Shown here piece by piece: positions 1 through 12,200 of a DNA stretch of 64,000 nt. Each line of letters begins with the position of its first letter. Within the stretch, counting starts at the first letter, position 1. Source of the DNA: Bimuria novae-zelandiae CBS 107.79 (lineage: Eukaryota > Ascomycota > Dothideomycetes > Pleosporales > Didymosphaeriaceae); contig ML976676.1 of the NCBI GenBank assembly GCA_010015655.1, positions 312,712-376,711 on the forward strand, read 5' to 3'. The notes below the pieces were generated by a model. That model worked only from the letters and a program-made list of their open reading frames with translations. It was not told the DNA's origin and did not search any database. Made by a program: the position numbers and the translations under genes.

Positions 1-1697
1 AACAGGACCTTATACTCTAGGGATGGCCTGTAGAGCTCCATCGCAAACTCTTTAACGCCCTAGCATGCTATAATTATAGTCGTCCGGAGCGTATATTCTC
101 CTATATATTACTAATTAAGAGCCCTCTAACACAACTAGAGCTTATCTAGCATAATATTAAGGACCTTATAAGGTATCTTATTAGGGTTCTCCCTATAGAC
201 TTTAATAAAAAATATCGTCGTCTAGTCCGCGTAGTAGTAGCTATAATTAATATCTATGTTAAAGTAGTTCTTAAGCTTTATATACACAGTTAGGAATGTG
301 TCTATCTACTAATTAATAAAGTAGAGGTAATACTCCTGTGCACGGCCTTCTAGGATCCGTGAAAAGACTATATAGAATTAGTCTAGTTAGATGTCTGCGT
401 GATAGCAGATACTATAAAAGATCTTTAGCTTATTATCTAGGAGGTCGTACGGCTTCCTTATGTACTTCTTCTCACGGTCCTACATTTTAGTAAAGATATT
501 AATTGTCTTTAGATCTAGTTTCTCGTTGCTAAACTCGATTAGGGGAATTGCCCTATACGGGTCTATATTACCTAAGGGCATAATTAGAGGGACGCTTTAT
601 CCCTTTAGACGTTATAGGTATGCTAGTGTGTATTCGCGGAATCTATTAAAGTTATTATATAAAAAAGGAGGTTATTAACTTTGCTATCGCTAGTCCGCCC
701 GTAGTATCTATTTAATTACTTTTATAAGTAGTTTTTTAAGCTATTATTCTTAATCTAATTATTAACTAGCTTAATCCTTAATGTGTATCTTATCTTAAGC
801 GTAGGTTCTTTAATCCTCTACGTCCTAGTCTCCTACCCTTATAGAGGTTTGGCTCTAGGTCTAACCCGCTATCCTTACGTTCGTGGGTTATACTAATCCC
901 GCAGTGTGTTATTTTAGTATTATTTACTTTTATAGTATATACGCGGCTAACTACTTATTAAAGGTAGTAAATTAAAACTAATTATCTAGCTACTTTAGGC
1001 AATCCTCTATGCATAGGAATTTAGGTATAGCTTTGCTTAGCGACATATTAATATAACTAGTATATACGCCTTTAAAGCGGAGGATCTGCTTTAGTTCCTT
1101 AGTGTATACTATATGCGTACGCTAGAACATGGCTCTAGTCCATCCTTTAAAGTCCTAATAGAACTTACCAAAGAGCTCTACATCTACTATAGGCTGATTT
1201 GTGTAGTCCGCGATTGCACGCGCGATGTACGTCGTTGCTATAGTTATATCTACCTTATTATCTAAGGCTTTAATCTTATTGTCCTAGATCTTTAGATTAA
1301 TATAACGCTACTCTCTTACTTTTAGATTAGTAATTCCTAGTAACTTCTCTCGTGTAAGCGTGTAGCCTCTATTACTACTAGTTATTTCTTTTACTATTTA
1401 TTATTATTAACGCGTGTCGTGCTAGCTATATTTACTAGGGACTTATTAGGAGTTTTAAATTATATACAGGTTAAGCGCGACTAGATAGGGGTTAGTACAT
1501 GTATAAACTACGTCTTAGAACGCTCTAATATAGCTAGAACAGTTAGTCTTAAGCTAGATAAAACGCCTAATATAGCTAATAGTAAACTTAGTACAGATAA
1601 CTCTATTACTAATATAGGTAACTAGGGAACGCGCGGGGTTACAGAATCTATCTCTTCTAACCTAACTATCTATAACTACTATGCAATTACTAATTAG
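1..1697 (-). pseudogene. Copia-1 gag region, RIP-degraded, runs off left edge
   Basis: AT-rich interior of an LTR retrotransposon read on the minus strand. The reverse complement of about 1-250 gives a recognisable fungal Copia Gag fragment: stretches resembling ENPNKIPYKVLNIMLDKL, then GEYTLRTTIIIAC, then GVKEFAMELYRPSLEYKVL, interrupted by stops of the Trp/Gln-to-stop kind. In this Gag family a 'LLDKLQ...RAL' helix is followed by 'ALR..IINACRGV'. The Gag N-terminus should lie towards 1650. Protease, integrase and RT would lie left of the window. The same Gag family recurs in Copia-2 although the LTRs differ. No intact frame remains. Confidence 0.7.
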
Positions 1698-1897
1698 TGT
1701 TAGTAGGCCTTTTTACGATCGTACGGGTAATAATAGTAATAAATATCTTGTATATTGCTATTAGTATATTCTATCTATGAACGTGGGTGCTACGAAGGTA
1801 TACATGGCTTCGGTGCGAGTCGGACCGAAGTAGGATCGAGGCGGTACGTTGGGCAGCATCAAGCAGCCTCAGGCGATGGGATATGTGTATACCGACA
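1698..1897 (-). repeat. 5' LTR of Copia-1
   Basis: A 200-bp segment that begins TGTTAGTAGG and ends CCGACA, so it has the TG...CA ends of an LTR. Its right half (about 1785-1890) keeps balanced composition, while the left half is AT-rich. The 12 bases just outside its inner edge (ATTACTAATTAG) recur beside the 5' LTR of Copia-2, suggesting a shared primer-binding region. Homology to transposon A resumes immediately at 1898. The partner LTR is outside the window. Confidence 0.6.
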
Positions 1898-2169
1898 ATA
1901 CTAGTAGTATTAAAAAACTTAATAATCGTCTTTTCTTTAAAAGAACTTATTAAGGCTTTTTAAAAACGAAAAAAAAGTTACCTTTTTAATTAAAATTAAA
2001 CTTTAGCTCGTTTAGAGGTAGGTTATAAGCTTAGCTAAGTACGATAATAATAAAGGCTTAAAAAGCACTATATTAAGTAGCTAAAGTATATATATTAAAT
2101 AAGGTAAAAGTATAGCTAGGAGGATTTTATTTTAATTATAATAATTAATAAAATTTATATTAACGTAAC
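1898..2169 (-). mobile_element. pogo/Fot1-like transposon A, left visible piece
   Basis: Reverse-complement match to the C-terminal half of element B (about 27390-27664). It is heavily RIPed and non-coding. The piece ends in GTAAC (2165-2169), which is repeated at 8381-8385 on the far side of Copia-2, so it is contiguous with 8386-9020. The remaining roughly 900 bp of A should lie beyond Copia-1, outside the window. Confidence 0.85.
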
Positions 2170-2438
2170 TGTCGGGAGGACTTGTTGCACTAGTGCTGAA
2201 AGGAAATACTTAATAACGAGTTACATTGGGTTGATTGATGCTTGTTTTTTCGTTCTATCTACTGAGGAGTGAAGTATATCGCGGGGTATGGAAGCTAGTC
2301 CCATATGGGGTTCGCTCCATACACATAGTGTTTCGCAACACGATAGAGGCCTTAATAACTATTGACAGAATGCTCGCTCCTCCGCACACGCACCTTCCTT
2401 GTAACATGCCTAAGGCCGTTGAAGTTGTTAATCCGACA
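2170..2438 (-). repeat. 3' LTR of Copia-2
   Basis: It begins TGTCGGGAGG and ends AATCCGACA, 269 bp, identical in length to the 5' copy. This copy keeps the ancestral bases at every position where the two differ that I could compare. Confidence 0.93.
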
Positions 2439-2609
2439 CTGGAAGTCTTTTCTTTCTCGATATTGAATGCGCTAGGCAGAGAGTATCGGCCTCTGCACCT
2501 AGCCCTCAACTCGGACTGTCACCTTATTGCTATTAATAAATCGTTCCAGGGCGCGGTTTAGTGATGCCTTTGTGAAAGCGTCCGCAGGGTTGTCTTTGCT
2601 GTTAATCTA

Positions 2610-3050
2610 TCAGATCTCTGTAATTTTGCGGCGTTCGTATGACTGGCGCAGTGCCATGATGTTAATTATAAGGCGCTTTTCCTTAGTTGTCCCAAGCTTT
2701 ACAAGGCACTCGTATAGGGAGTACGAGTCTGTACAAATGACTAAGGGAACTGCGGGCAGACCAAGGCGCTCTGTGATTATCTGTAGAGTAGTAGCAATAG
2801 CAATGCCTATGTCGAACCCGTTAACCATGCCGTAGATCTCAGAGGCTAGTACGCTCCATGTAATACGCTTACACTTTGTTAAGCTATAGTGTATTATGTT
2901 GCCGCAGATTATAAAGGTATTATTACTATCTATAGACTCATTAATAAGCATAAGTATAAAGCCTAGCTGCGAGCTAAGGTCCTTATTATTAGCAAAGGAG
3001 CCGTCCACAAATACCATTAGCTTAGCGTCGATAAGGGTAATAGGTATGTA
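2610..3050 (-). pseudogene. Copia-2 RNase H domain
   Basis: Minus-strand frame with the Copia RNase H signature: it starts MVFVDGSFANNKDLSSQLGF (catalytic Asp in VDGSFA), continues with HYSLTKCKRITWSVLASEIY (catalytic Glu in ASEIY), then VICTDSYSLYECLVKLG (catalytic Asp in CTDS). About 135 residues are open, one of the better preserved parts of the element. It is the C-terminus of the pol polyprotein, and RT lies just upstream at higher coordinates. S-for-R and similar changes fit RIP. Confidence 0.88.
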
Positions 3051-4250
3051 GCGTAGTCTACGATTAAGATTCTCTATCTGCCATTTAAGGCGCTTGTTAA
3101 GCGCCTTAATATCCTTATTAGAAGGTTGCTGCGCTTAAGCTGCTATAGATAAGTTAAAAGACGCTTCTAGTTAACATGTTAATGCGATGTACGCCCCGTG
3201 GGCGCGCTATTTAGTGTACTATTACGCGCGATTAGGAGCATTAATATCTATAAGCTTAATCTTTCCTCCTTGTCCCTTCTACTTAAGGTTCAGGGTTGCT
3301 TTATAGTTGTCCATGTTGCTGGCATCTATTGTGAGTGTGCAGCTATTAAAGTCTAGTTACGCGTCTAGTGTTAGCACAGTCTTTAGCTTTAATCTAAACT
3401 ATGCCTTCTTAAGCATTTTCTCTTCATGCGCTGAGAATGTGGCTGTTCTAAGCATAAGGGTATTATTAGTCTATATACTAACCATGCCAAAGTCATCTGC
3501 GTTGCTGTTTGTTACCAACAAGCATGGGTCGTATGTTGACGTAGATATGTCCAGTTCCTTATAGTAATATCTGTGGTACGTTGTCCACCAATGGACTCCT
3601 GCTTCCGCGATTCTATATAGCGGCTTAATCACATGGAGCAGCGTGCCCTCTGGATATCTAGGTACTAGCTTAGTGGGGAGGTGTGCTAGTATTATTCTCT
3701 TAAGATTTGTTTACACCTATGGATATGCCTGCGTTATATCGCGGAGCTTAAGATTTATTTCATGTTGTACGAGTATAGGTGCCAGGGCTATAATTACACG
3801 CTAGCTACAGCGTTAAATAGTTAGAAATTACGTTAAGATAGCCTCCTTACTATAGTCCTAGTATCCTTAGATAACAAGACAGGATTTTTTGTAGGGCTTA
3901 GTTGTCTTTCCTTTAACTTCTCGCACTAGACGCGACTTAAATATACGGATTCTACTATATACTTCCTAATTATATTATTTAAACTTAAACACTTTACGGC
4001 CTACTAGGTTACTAATCTCTTAATTATTAGATGCCTTAAAGGGTGCGCTAAGTGTTATAATAACTCTATTATTGCGTAGCTTTATAGCGAGCTTAAGGTT
4101 GGCCTTTTCCTTTTTAGTAATATAAACGTTTGCCTTTCTCTTGTTCCTTAATCCTGGTGGGCGGCCTCTTTTGCGTAGTTATGTTGCCAGCGGCACTATT
4201 GTATCTATAGGTGACGCGTGCTGCTACTGCGGCGCATTAGGGTCACTCTA
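3051..4250 (-). pseudogene. Copia-2 reverse transcriptase region
   Basis: Minus-strand pieces in one frame near 3300-3560 read YKELDISTSTYDPCLLVTN followed by FGMVSI and TNNTLMLRT, corresponding to the part of fungal Copia RT around 'YDPCLL' and the 'MQTDDTL' metal-binding block (Asp-Asp now Asn-Asn). Farther upstream (3700-4250) the coding sense is mostly lost to AT-rich decay. The enzyme would have copied element RNA into DNA in cytoplasmic particles. No active copy is possible here. Confidence 0.7.
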
Positions 4251-5250
4251 GAGGTGGTCTAGTCTGTAGTACGGCTTAATAACTGTCGACCGAAAGGTTG
4301 TCAGGCCATTGACCATGTCGACAGTAACGTTATGGCCGTCTATAGCAGCGATTTTGTACGGGCCATTCCATCCATCCTTTTCTCTCCATACTAAAACCTC
4401 GCTTTGTAGCAGGAGCGCAAGTATATCTGCGGTATTAGGTCCGTTGCGGGTGTTTAACGCATTCGCAACCTAGCGTTTGGTGGTAAGCTTACGCAGTTCT
4501 TTTATCGCTTTTTAAATAGCCTTGCTACGCTTGACTATTAACGGTAACGGTGGTAACTCTATAGTTATACGTGGGTATGCGCCAAAGACAAGTAAAGTTG
4601 GGACTAGACTGTTAGGGCCTGCTGTGTCATTAATAGCTTTCACGGCTATCTAAAGAATTGCTTTATTAGACATAGTGCTAGTAAGCTTAGCGTAGAGTAT
4701 ATCCCATGCGCGGTGCAGGGGCGCGTGATACCTCTCTATCTTGCTAACGGACTAATGTGCCTCTATAGGTACTTGTTTGCATGTGACTCCTATAATCTTT
4801 ACTTTTGCGCGAAATTCTGCACTTACGAAGTTCGTGCCTGCGTCATGTATAAGAATGTCTGGTGGTCCTTAGTAGGTATTAATCCACAACATCCGCAGTG
4901 CCTGCTATGTCTCCTTAGCTAAAATAGCGTTGAGAAACTTTGCGCCTTAAAACAAAGTTGCTAAATCCACTATATGTAATATAGGCTTGCTTCTTAAGTA
5001 TATCACATCCACAAGGATCTCGTAGTTAAAGTAATAGTCGTCCTTAAGGGTGAACTTAAAGCGGCGCGGCGCAGAGCTATTAAGCTAATAATAATAGTAA
5101 AACTTTATAATTTGCTTAAGAGTTCTTTCTTTAAAGTTATTGTGACTAGTATCTTTCAAGAGCCTAGCTAGTCTTATAATAGCTAGGTGTCTAAAACGGC
5201 GATAGAGCTGTCTTAACTCTATCTCTATGAGAAATGCAGTTGCACGCTCT
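4251..5250 (-). pseudogene. Copia-2 integrase region
   Basis: The reverse complement of about 4560-4730 reads ERYHAPLHRAWDILYAKL, then SNKAILxIAVKAINDTAGP and LVPTLLVFGAYPRI. This matches the C-terminal part of the integrase core and the linker after it in fungal retroelements ('VERYHAP.RRA'). Position between protease and RT is as expected for Copia. It is stop-ridden and inactive. Confidence 0.8.
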
Positions 5251-5312
5251 CTCTTGTTGAGATAGAACTATGGATGTCCCCATTTGCGGATCACGGGGAT
5301 GCGTACATTGCC

Positions 5313-5640
5313 CTAGACGAGCTCATCTGTAGTGTTGTTAAAGTAGACCTTCAGCCTGTCCATGTCCGCAAGGCATAGTAAGAACGGTGTAGGCGCATCT
5401 AGCACCTTAAAGTCGATTTTTCCAATCTCTGTCGGAATCTGTGCGGTGCCGATAGACACCGTAACACTGCCTTTGCCGAATTTAATAGACGTTTTTCCTG
5501 CCGTAGATGTGTCCATCGTGACCGTTGGGTCTTCCTGTATGAGTGCGAGGTACTGTTCCTTGCCGACTGTAGATACATTGGCGGCGCCTGTATTAGGGAG
5601 GATTCCTTGGTACACAGATCGCGTGTATCGGTCCTTAATA
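5313..5640 (-). pseudogene. Copia-2 aspartic protease domain
   Basis: About 100 open residues on the minus strand: ILPNTGAANVSTVGKEQY, then IKFGKGSVTVSIGTAQI and PTPFLLCLADMDRLKVYFNN. This is the retropepsin-like domain of fungal Copia elements ('LPDTGAA' active site; here Asp has become Asn). Its product would have cut the Gag-Pol polyprotein. The active-site loss is a G-to-A change in the coding strand, consistent with RIP. Confidence 0.85.
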
Positions 5641-5899
5641 AGGAATTGCGACGCCGGTGATGACGGTACGTCTTTGCTATATATGTCTTTACCAGAGATA
5701 TAGTGTATAAACGCTTAATTTGCAAGTTATTACTCCTTAAAAAATTAATGTTCCGCGTACGCAGTTATGAATTGCTAATCGTCGATGTTATACTACTGAT
5801 CGCTATTATTGTTATCGTCCTCGTAGTTCTTACTACCTTTATACTCTGCAAGGTGCACAGAGAAGTCTGTAGGCAGTAGTGTGCCTATAAAGTGACATG

Positions 5900-7950
5900 C
5901 GGAGAAGAACTGTGTGCGGGTAGCTTTGCGTTCCTTATTAGTATGGTTAGTTGACTAGTAGCCCTCTTTCTGGCAGACAAAGCACTTCTTCTTCCAGCGT
6001 GGCGTTGTGAATTCACGTCTACTATCGTTGCTATTAAAGCGCTAATTACCTTTGTTACCTTAGCCTCCTTAGAATCCGCCTGCGAATCCGCCTTCGCCTC
6101 TAAATCCTCTTTAAGTTCTTCTATTCCTATTGTTATAGCGGCGGTCGAGGTAGTACTAGTCTATAGCGATTGTCTTACTCCCTATAAGTATTTATCTTAT
6201 TTGCTAACGTGCAAGGTGCGTCTTAACTATAGACTATAGGTTTATAAAGAGTCCTTCGCAGATTATAGCTAGCTTAAAGAGTGCTATTTTAAGTTTTAGA
6301 ACTCTACAGCACGCGTTAATAATAGTTATACGTAAGGCATCCTCGCCTTTAAAGTTCTTACTAAGCGCGCGTTAGCATAATTATAGCTTGTTAAGCAATA
6401 TCTGCAGCACCTTATATAAGCTCTTATTAGGGTTCTTCATGCGCGTACAGGCGAAGGTTATAGTTATCTAGTCTATGTAGTAGTGTTAATAGTGGACGTC
6501 GTGATTAAAGTGGTTCTTAATCACTGTGTACGCATTAGAAAAGCTGTTACCTCTGTTCACAACTTGTATATAGAACATCTCTGCTCGCCCAGTAAGAATA
6601 CGGGGAAACACAGCGTGGAACTGCTCTTCGTGGATGTCCACCTGCCAACAGATGCTAAAGAAGATCTTAATTTTATTATTAAGCAGATTGTACACATCTC
6701 CTGTGTATTTCTTATTATTGTCCTAAAGCTTAGAGAACTGCGTGATTGTGTTGGCGTTAAGTTAGTTATTCTGGGACCAGCGCGGCGGCAGCGTCTTATA
6801 CGGGTTATAGAGTAGCTCTGGTGGTCTGCCTGGTACACCGTTCCCAGGTTATTGTGGAAACGGCGTGATTTTACGATATGCAATTGCTGGCGGCCGTGCC
6901 TGTGTTTATAGTTGCTATTACTGTGATTGCGTATCTTATTCCCACTATTGCCAAGACTAAGGTTCTCTAAGCGCACTACTTATAAAGTATAGTTGTTAAC
7001 TATTATTGCTCTGTCTTAGTAGTTGGATTTTATCTATCTAGTGCATTAGTTATAGCTCTCGTGTTTTAGATTGGTTTCGAGCGTCGTGTCCTACTCCGTG
7101 CTGTTCGCCTTGCTATAATTGCTCTCGCTACTACCCGTCTTGCTACAAGTACTCTGGCTGCTATGACTATAGTGCATGTGTACTAGCTAGTGGACTGTCC
7201 TGCTATAGTTATTACTACTTAGCTATTAGAGGTGTCCGTTTTGTGTTCTGCTGTCGCTTGTATGCCCTTAATCGTTAGTCAAATATTATAGCTTTAAATT
7301 CTACAAGGTCCCATTTAGGAGTATTCTCTAGAGTAGATAAATTATAGAGGGAATTAGCAAGCCTCGCGCGGTTATTGCCTGTGTAGACTCCTCTATGCCG
7401 TAGGACCATCTTTAGAGATTTTAGTGTATCACAGTTAACCTTATAGAATAGCTCCTTTATCTATCCTTTAAAATCGCAGTAGTAGTCTGCACATAGATCG
7501 TTGTCCTAGGCTATTAATGCGTTATAATCGCGGATAATTTTAGTAATCTAGGTTGTTGCGTGCATCTCGTCTGCGTCTGTTAGTATAGGTACGTCCTAGA
7601 GAGATGTGTTGACAGATTCTAGCGCCACTAGATATAGGTAGTCTCCTATAAGGTACTTTACAGTGTATTTAGCCTAGCGCGAAGTAGCTTCCTAGCGTTT
7701 ACTTAAGCTATACTCTAACTAATTATCGCGTAGTTAAGCTTAAGCTTAAGTATTAGCATCGTCTACTGCGCTATTACTGCTCTAGTTATCTACTATTATA
7801 CTAGCGGTGTTAACTCGTTGTTAATGTAGTTGTCTTGTTGGTTGGTTGTTTCCGACGTGTGTTAGTGTACGTAACTAGGTCGTCTAAAGACGTTCGTATA
7901 GTGAATTATAATGCGTTGCTAACGCGCTCTGTGTCCGTAGATTAGCCTAA
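5900..7950 (-). pseudogene. Copia-2 Gag with CCHC zinc knuckle
   Basis: The reverse complement near 5930-6010 reads RWKKKCFVCQKEGY, a stop where Trp is expected, then STNHTNKER, a CCHC nucleocapsid knuckle. Between 6480 and 6980 two minus-strand frames carry the Gag core (IKIFFSICWQVDIHEEQFHA in one, KLRSSLASVGRWTSTKSSST in another), of which only one can be the true frame. The N-terminal part (7000-7950) is AT-rich without a usable frame. Gag would package element RNA. Related to the Gag fragment of Copia-1. Confidence 0.75.
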
Positions 7951-8111
7951 ACTAGTAGCTTTAGAGGTTAGTTAAGAGTGCTTCGTGTTATCTCTACCTC
8001 GCTCTATTCTTAGCACAGTCTGCATTAACCCAAGATTTCTTACGTCAGGTTGTTAATAGCCTGTCTATTCTTCCTTACTGTCTGTAATGGCTTCTCGCGA
8101 TTACTAATTAG

Positions 8112-8380
8112 TGTTAGGAGGACTTATTGCACTAGTGCTGAAAGGAAATACTTAATAACAAGTTACATTAGGTTGATTAATGCTTGTTTTTTCGTTCTAT
8201 CTACTAAGGAGTGAAGTATATCGCGGGGTATGAAAGCTAGTCCCATATGGGGTTCGCTCCATACACATAGTGTTTCGCAACACGATAGAGGCCTTAATAA
8301 CTATTAACAGAATGCTCGCTCCTCCGCACACGCACCTTCCTTGTAACATGCCTAAGGCCGTTGAAGTTGTTAATCCGACA
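8112..8380 (-). repeat. 5' LTR of Copia-2
   Basis: 269 bp, starting TGTTAGGAGG and ending AATCCGACA, followed by the duplicated target GTAAC. Relative to the 3' LTR it carries about nine transitions, all towards A:T and mostly TpG to TpA. They are denser in the half nearer the element interior. Confidence 0.93.
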
Positions 8381-9020
8381 GTAACAGCTATAGCTATTAA
8401 GGATAAATAATTAATAAGATTATTAAGCTTTTACTTTAGTATAGCGATTAAATACCTGCTTAAGTTAGGTAAAGCTAATATTATTATTTTTTTAGCCTAA
8501 AGATAAAAAGGATACGTGTACGTTATACTTTCCTATCTTAATATTCTTAACCTAGCTTAATTATATACTATTATTAGTAGCTTAATAAATAAAACTTAGT
8601 ATTAATGCTGCTCTATTACCGCATATACATGCTAGGATAGTAATTTATTTTTAAAAGCTATTTTAAAGAACTACTTTAACTTCTTTTCTCTTTTATATTT
8701 ACCTGCTAAACACCTGTTTTAATCTATTAATAATACTAATTAGGAAGGCTTTTTTATATATATTATACGTATACTACGGTTTAATGTCATATTCCTTAAT
8801 TTTGCTACCTAAAAATAAAAAAATAAGCTATATTTATTACTTAAGTTAGCGTTATAGTAATTACTATCTATACTAGCTACCTATTAAAAGATAAAATAAA
8901 TACTATATTAGTTAATAAAGCGCGTAACCCAGCTCTTGCTTATTAGCTCCTTCGCTATTATTAACGCGAAATTTTATATTATTTCTCCTATAGGCAGTAA
9001 GTAACGCGCTACAAGCCTTT
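8381..9020 (-). mobile_element. pogo/Fot1-like transposon A, middle piece
   Basis: Reverse-complement match to about 26755-27393 of element B, covering the centre of the transposase, including the relic of the YN(M)D.KGF block. It ends in CCTTT (9016-9020), duplicated at 14315-14319 across Copia-3. No usable frame: nearly every Trp and Gln codon is now a stop. Confidence 0.88.
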
Positions 9021-9243
9021 TGTTAGATTTGATAGTGTTCTGTCACTTTGAGATAATGCAATGATGAGAATTTGATGGATGTGATAATTGATTGATGATG
9101 TTCGTGTTCTGTGTTCCTGGAATGCAAATGTGTGCGAGGCTCCAAATAAGTGCCGCTGTAGCGCTAGCCCTATTTAGAATAGTACAAAAGAGAGAGTGCT
9201 CCAGCCTTATATCTACAATAGATAGAGGCTATATAATCGGACA
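9021..9243 (-). repeat. 3' LTR of Copia-3
   Basis: 223 bp, starting TGTTAGATTTG and ending AATCGGACA. Its outer half retains TpG-rich ancestral sequence, and the few A:T changes lie in the half nearer the interior. Confidence 0.93.
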
Positions 9244-12200
9244 CCCCCCCTTAGCTTAGGCTTATCCTTAAGCTGGACCTTCGCATTATTTATCTATCTA
9301 TTATTCTAACTTAAAGGCCTCTATCCTCTGCTGTAGATCCTGCAGGGCAACCTCTTAATTAGTAATCTTATCTAATATATCTTTAAGTCTTAGCCTATTT
9401 AGAAACTTGCTCTATTTGTTCACTAGTAGGGCCTTTATAAGTCTATCTGTAACTATGTCCTCTAAGCGTTAATAGTCTACCTTAATTGTCCTAAGTGTGA
9501 CTTCTTGTCTTAGCTAATAATTGTGGATATCTACATGGCGGAGCTTGGTCTGCAGCTTTGCGATTTCTTTAGTAATAAGGCGAATAGTCTGTTAATTGTC
9601 GTAGTTAATTATAATTAGGCGATTACTTATAGTCATCTAGAGCTCCTAGAGTAATCGTGAAGTAAAGATAGCCTCCTTAGCTACTTGTGAACGCGCTAGA
9701 AGTTTGGCCTCTATTATTAATGTAGTAACTATATCTTGCTTGCTTGCTTTCCAGGCAATTAGGCCGCTAAATAATTTAATAACGTATCCTTGTAAACTCT
9801 TGCGATCGAGTGTATTATTGGTAAAGGATGCGTTGCTTGCTACTTCTAGAGTATCTACACCCCCAAGCTAAAGACCTAGTAATTTAGTATTAGTAAGATA
9901 GAGGAGAACATAGTTAGTAGCTACTTAGTACTCTTTACTTAGGTTAGATAAGAATCGTGATAATCTAGAGCTTGCAAAGGTAATATCTGGTCGAGTTATA
10001 ACTATAGTATAGAGAATTAATCTAACTTTGCGCTAGTATCGATTGATCTCACCTTTACTAGCTAGTCCTGTTCTTAAGAGTAATTCGATTAAACCTATTA
10101 GGGTATTATGGCGAATCTTATGGTGATCGATAAGGCGCGATATTTTGTCGACCTATAATGCTTGTAAAAGCCAGATCTTTTTGTTTAAGTAGTCCCTAAT
10201 AATTTTAATTCCTAGAAACTATTGCAGGTCTTTCTTGCTAGTAAGGGTAAATTTAGTTCTTATCTCTTTAATAGCTGCTTTTGCTGCAGGCTCGTGATTC
10301 TTCTAATAGGCGATAATAAGATTATCTATATAGAAGAATATAATAATGCCGTCCTTGATAAGGCAGCATGGCTCGTGGGGCACTATTTTAAAGCCAATAT
10401 CACGGAGCGTTGATGTAAACTCTCTTTGCCAGAGTAGTGGAGATATGCGCAGTCTATACAGTGCTTTATGTAGTTTAAGGACTGTGCCTGCTCGCGAGTA
10501 GCCGCGAGGCATTCTTATGTAGATTTCTCTGTCTAGCTTTGCATGGACAAACGCGTTAGTAACGTTATGTTAGATAAGCTCTAAGTTAATACAAGCTATA
10601 ATTACTATAAGCATGCGAAATAATTATCCTATAAGTGTTATAGCGTAGGTTTCTTACGAGGTAAGGTGCTGCTATTAATTACCTTGTACTACTAGCCTTG
10701 CTTTGCATTTCTGCAATCGATAGTATTTATCGAATTTGTAGGTATATACCCATATACAGTCGAGGATTTAATAGCCTGCTGCCTTTACTAGAGCTGCTAC
10801 GACCTCGCTCCAAGACTTTATTTCCTTATGGCTCTGTAGATAGGATCGTTCTGCTTCCTTCTATATATTATAAAGAGGGTGATCTTCGAGCTTGCTTTGG
10901 TATGTGGGTGGCTCTAGAAGCATACTTCGATGTAGCTTCTTGCCTAATATGATTATTTGTCGAAGCTACGCCTTATTAAGAGTCTTGCCTTTGTATTTAC
11001 CGCTGCTACTAGCTTTAGTGCCTGCCATAAAGGCTGCGGCCTATAGGCTTGTTTACAACTATCCTGTTTGCACTATTTATAGTAGTATAGCTTAATTATC
11101 TCCTGCCATTAGTTGTGCAAGGAGTGTCACTAGTAATGGCGTTAATAGAGGTGTTAGATATTCGTACCTAGCTCTCCTGTCTTGCCTGCACTTAGGAGCC
11201 TCTTCCTCTAGCGCTTTACTAATTATTTTATCCTTAAAGAAGGACTCAGTGGCATGCTCTTGTTGAGGTAAGGGAGGTAACTCTACTAATTACACCTAGG
11301 CTGCTATTTCTTCTAATGTGCTGTGCATAAGGTTGTCTATTAGGTCTTTAGTTTTGCTTAAGAACATAGTATCCTTATCGAATATTACATCGCGAGTACT
11401 AATTGTCTTTGCTAGAGAGGGAATTTATATTCTCTAGATATTAGTTAATCTGTAGCTAACAAGGTAGCTAATCTATGCTTTAGGGTTAAGCCTCTAAAGC
11501 CTGCTTTTGTCACGTTTTGTGTCGTTGGTTATCGTAAACGCTTTGCAGCTATATGCTTTTAGGTAAGCTTAATTAGGCTTCTTTAGTTAGGAAACAATGC
11601 CGTTCTAAAAGGCTACTATTGTAAAGAACACTTTATATAGAGATCGCTATTAGTTAGTGTAGTTTAGCGTTTAATTATACAGGTAGACTGCGGCTCGCGT
11701 AATCTTAGGCTATATCTACTATAGTAAATTAGAGTTAAGTCGCATTACGCGCGCTTTCTCCTTAATTACACCCCTTAAGCGTTCTACTCCTTTATTTTAT
11801 GCTTAAGTATCTAGTACTAAAAGCTTAATCTTAATACCTTGCGCCGCGCACCACTTCTTAATATTAGCCTTAATAGAGAAGATCTTGTTATTAGATTTAA
11901 TTACTTTTACTGTAACGTTATATTGTACTTCTATAAACCGTATAAAAGTGTTAAGTAATTTAATAATTAACCGTGCTAGGCAGTTATTCTTAAAGTAGAA
12001 GTCCTATACGAAGCTAGAGGATTAATTAGTAATTAGTATTTAGCTCTTCTCTCTTATGAAGCTATCTACTTTATAGTTATGAAAGTCTATTACGACTCGC
12101 TCGCCAGGGCCTTTAGTTCGCTCCCTGGCTTGCCGGCGTATTTGCTGTTTTAGTTTTGCTTTGCCGCAGGCGTCACATTTTACTATAGGGAGACCTTTAA

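Larger units (their letters stand above)
2170..8380 (-). mobile_element. Copia-2, full-length LTR retrotransposon
   Basis: A 6211-bp element bounded by two 269-bp LTRs (2170-2438 and 8112-8380) and flanked by the 5-bp duplication GTAAC. The order on the minus strand is Gag, CCHC knuckle, aspartic protease, integrase, reverse transcriptase, RNase H, which is diagnostic for Ty1/Copia. A purine-rich tract (reverse of about 2441-2456) sits against the 3' LTR. It is inserted in transposon A. The two LTRs differ at about nine positions, all C:G to T:A in the 5' LTR, so the damage is RIP rather than ordinary drift. It cannot encode its own proteins now. Confidence 0.95.

Noticed and set aside
460..678. 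A small plus-strand frame
   Set aside because: It is on the strand opposite to the recognisable Copia-1 Gag reading and has no independent support.
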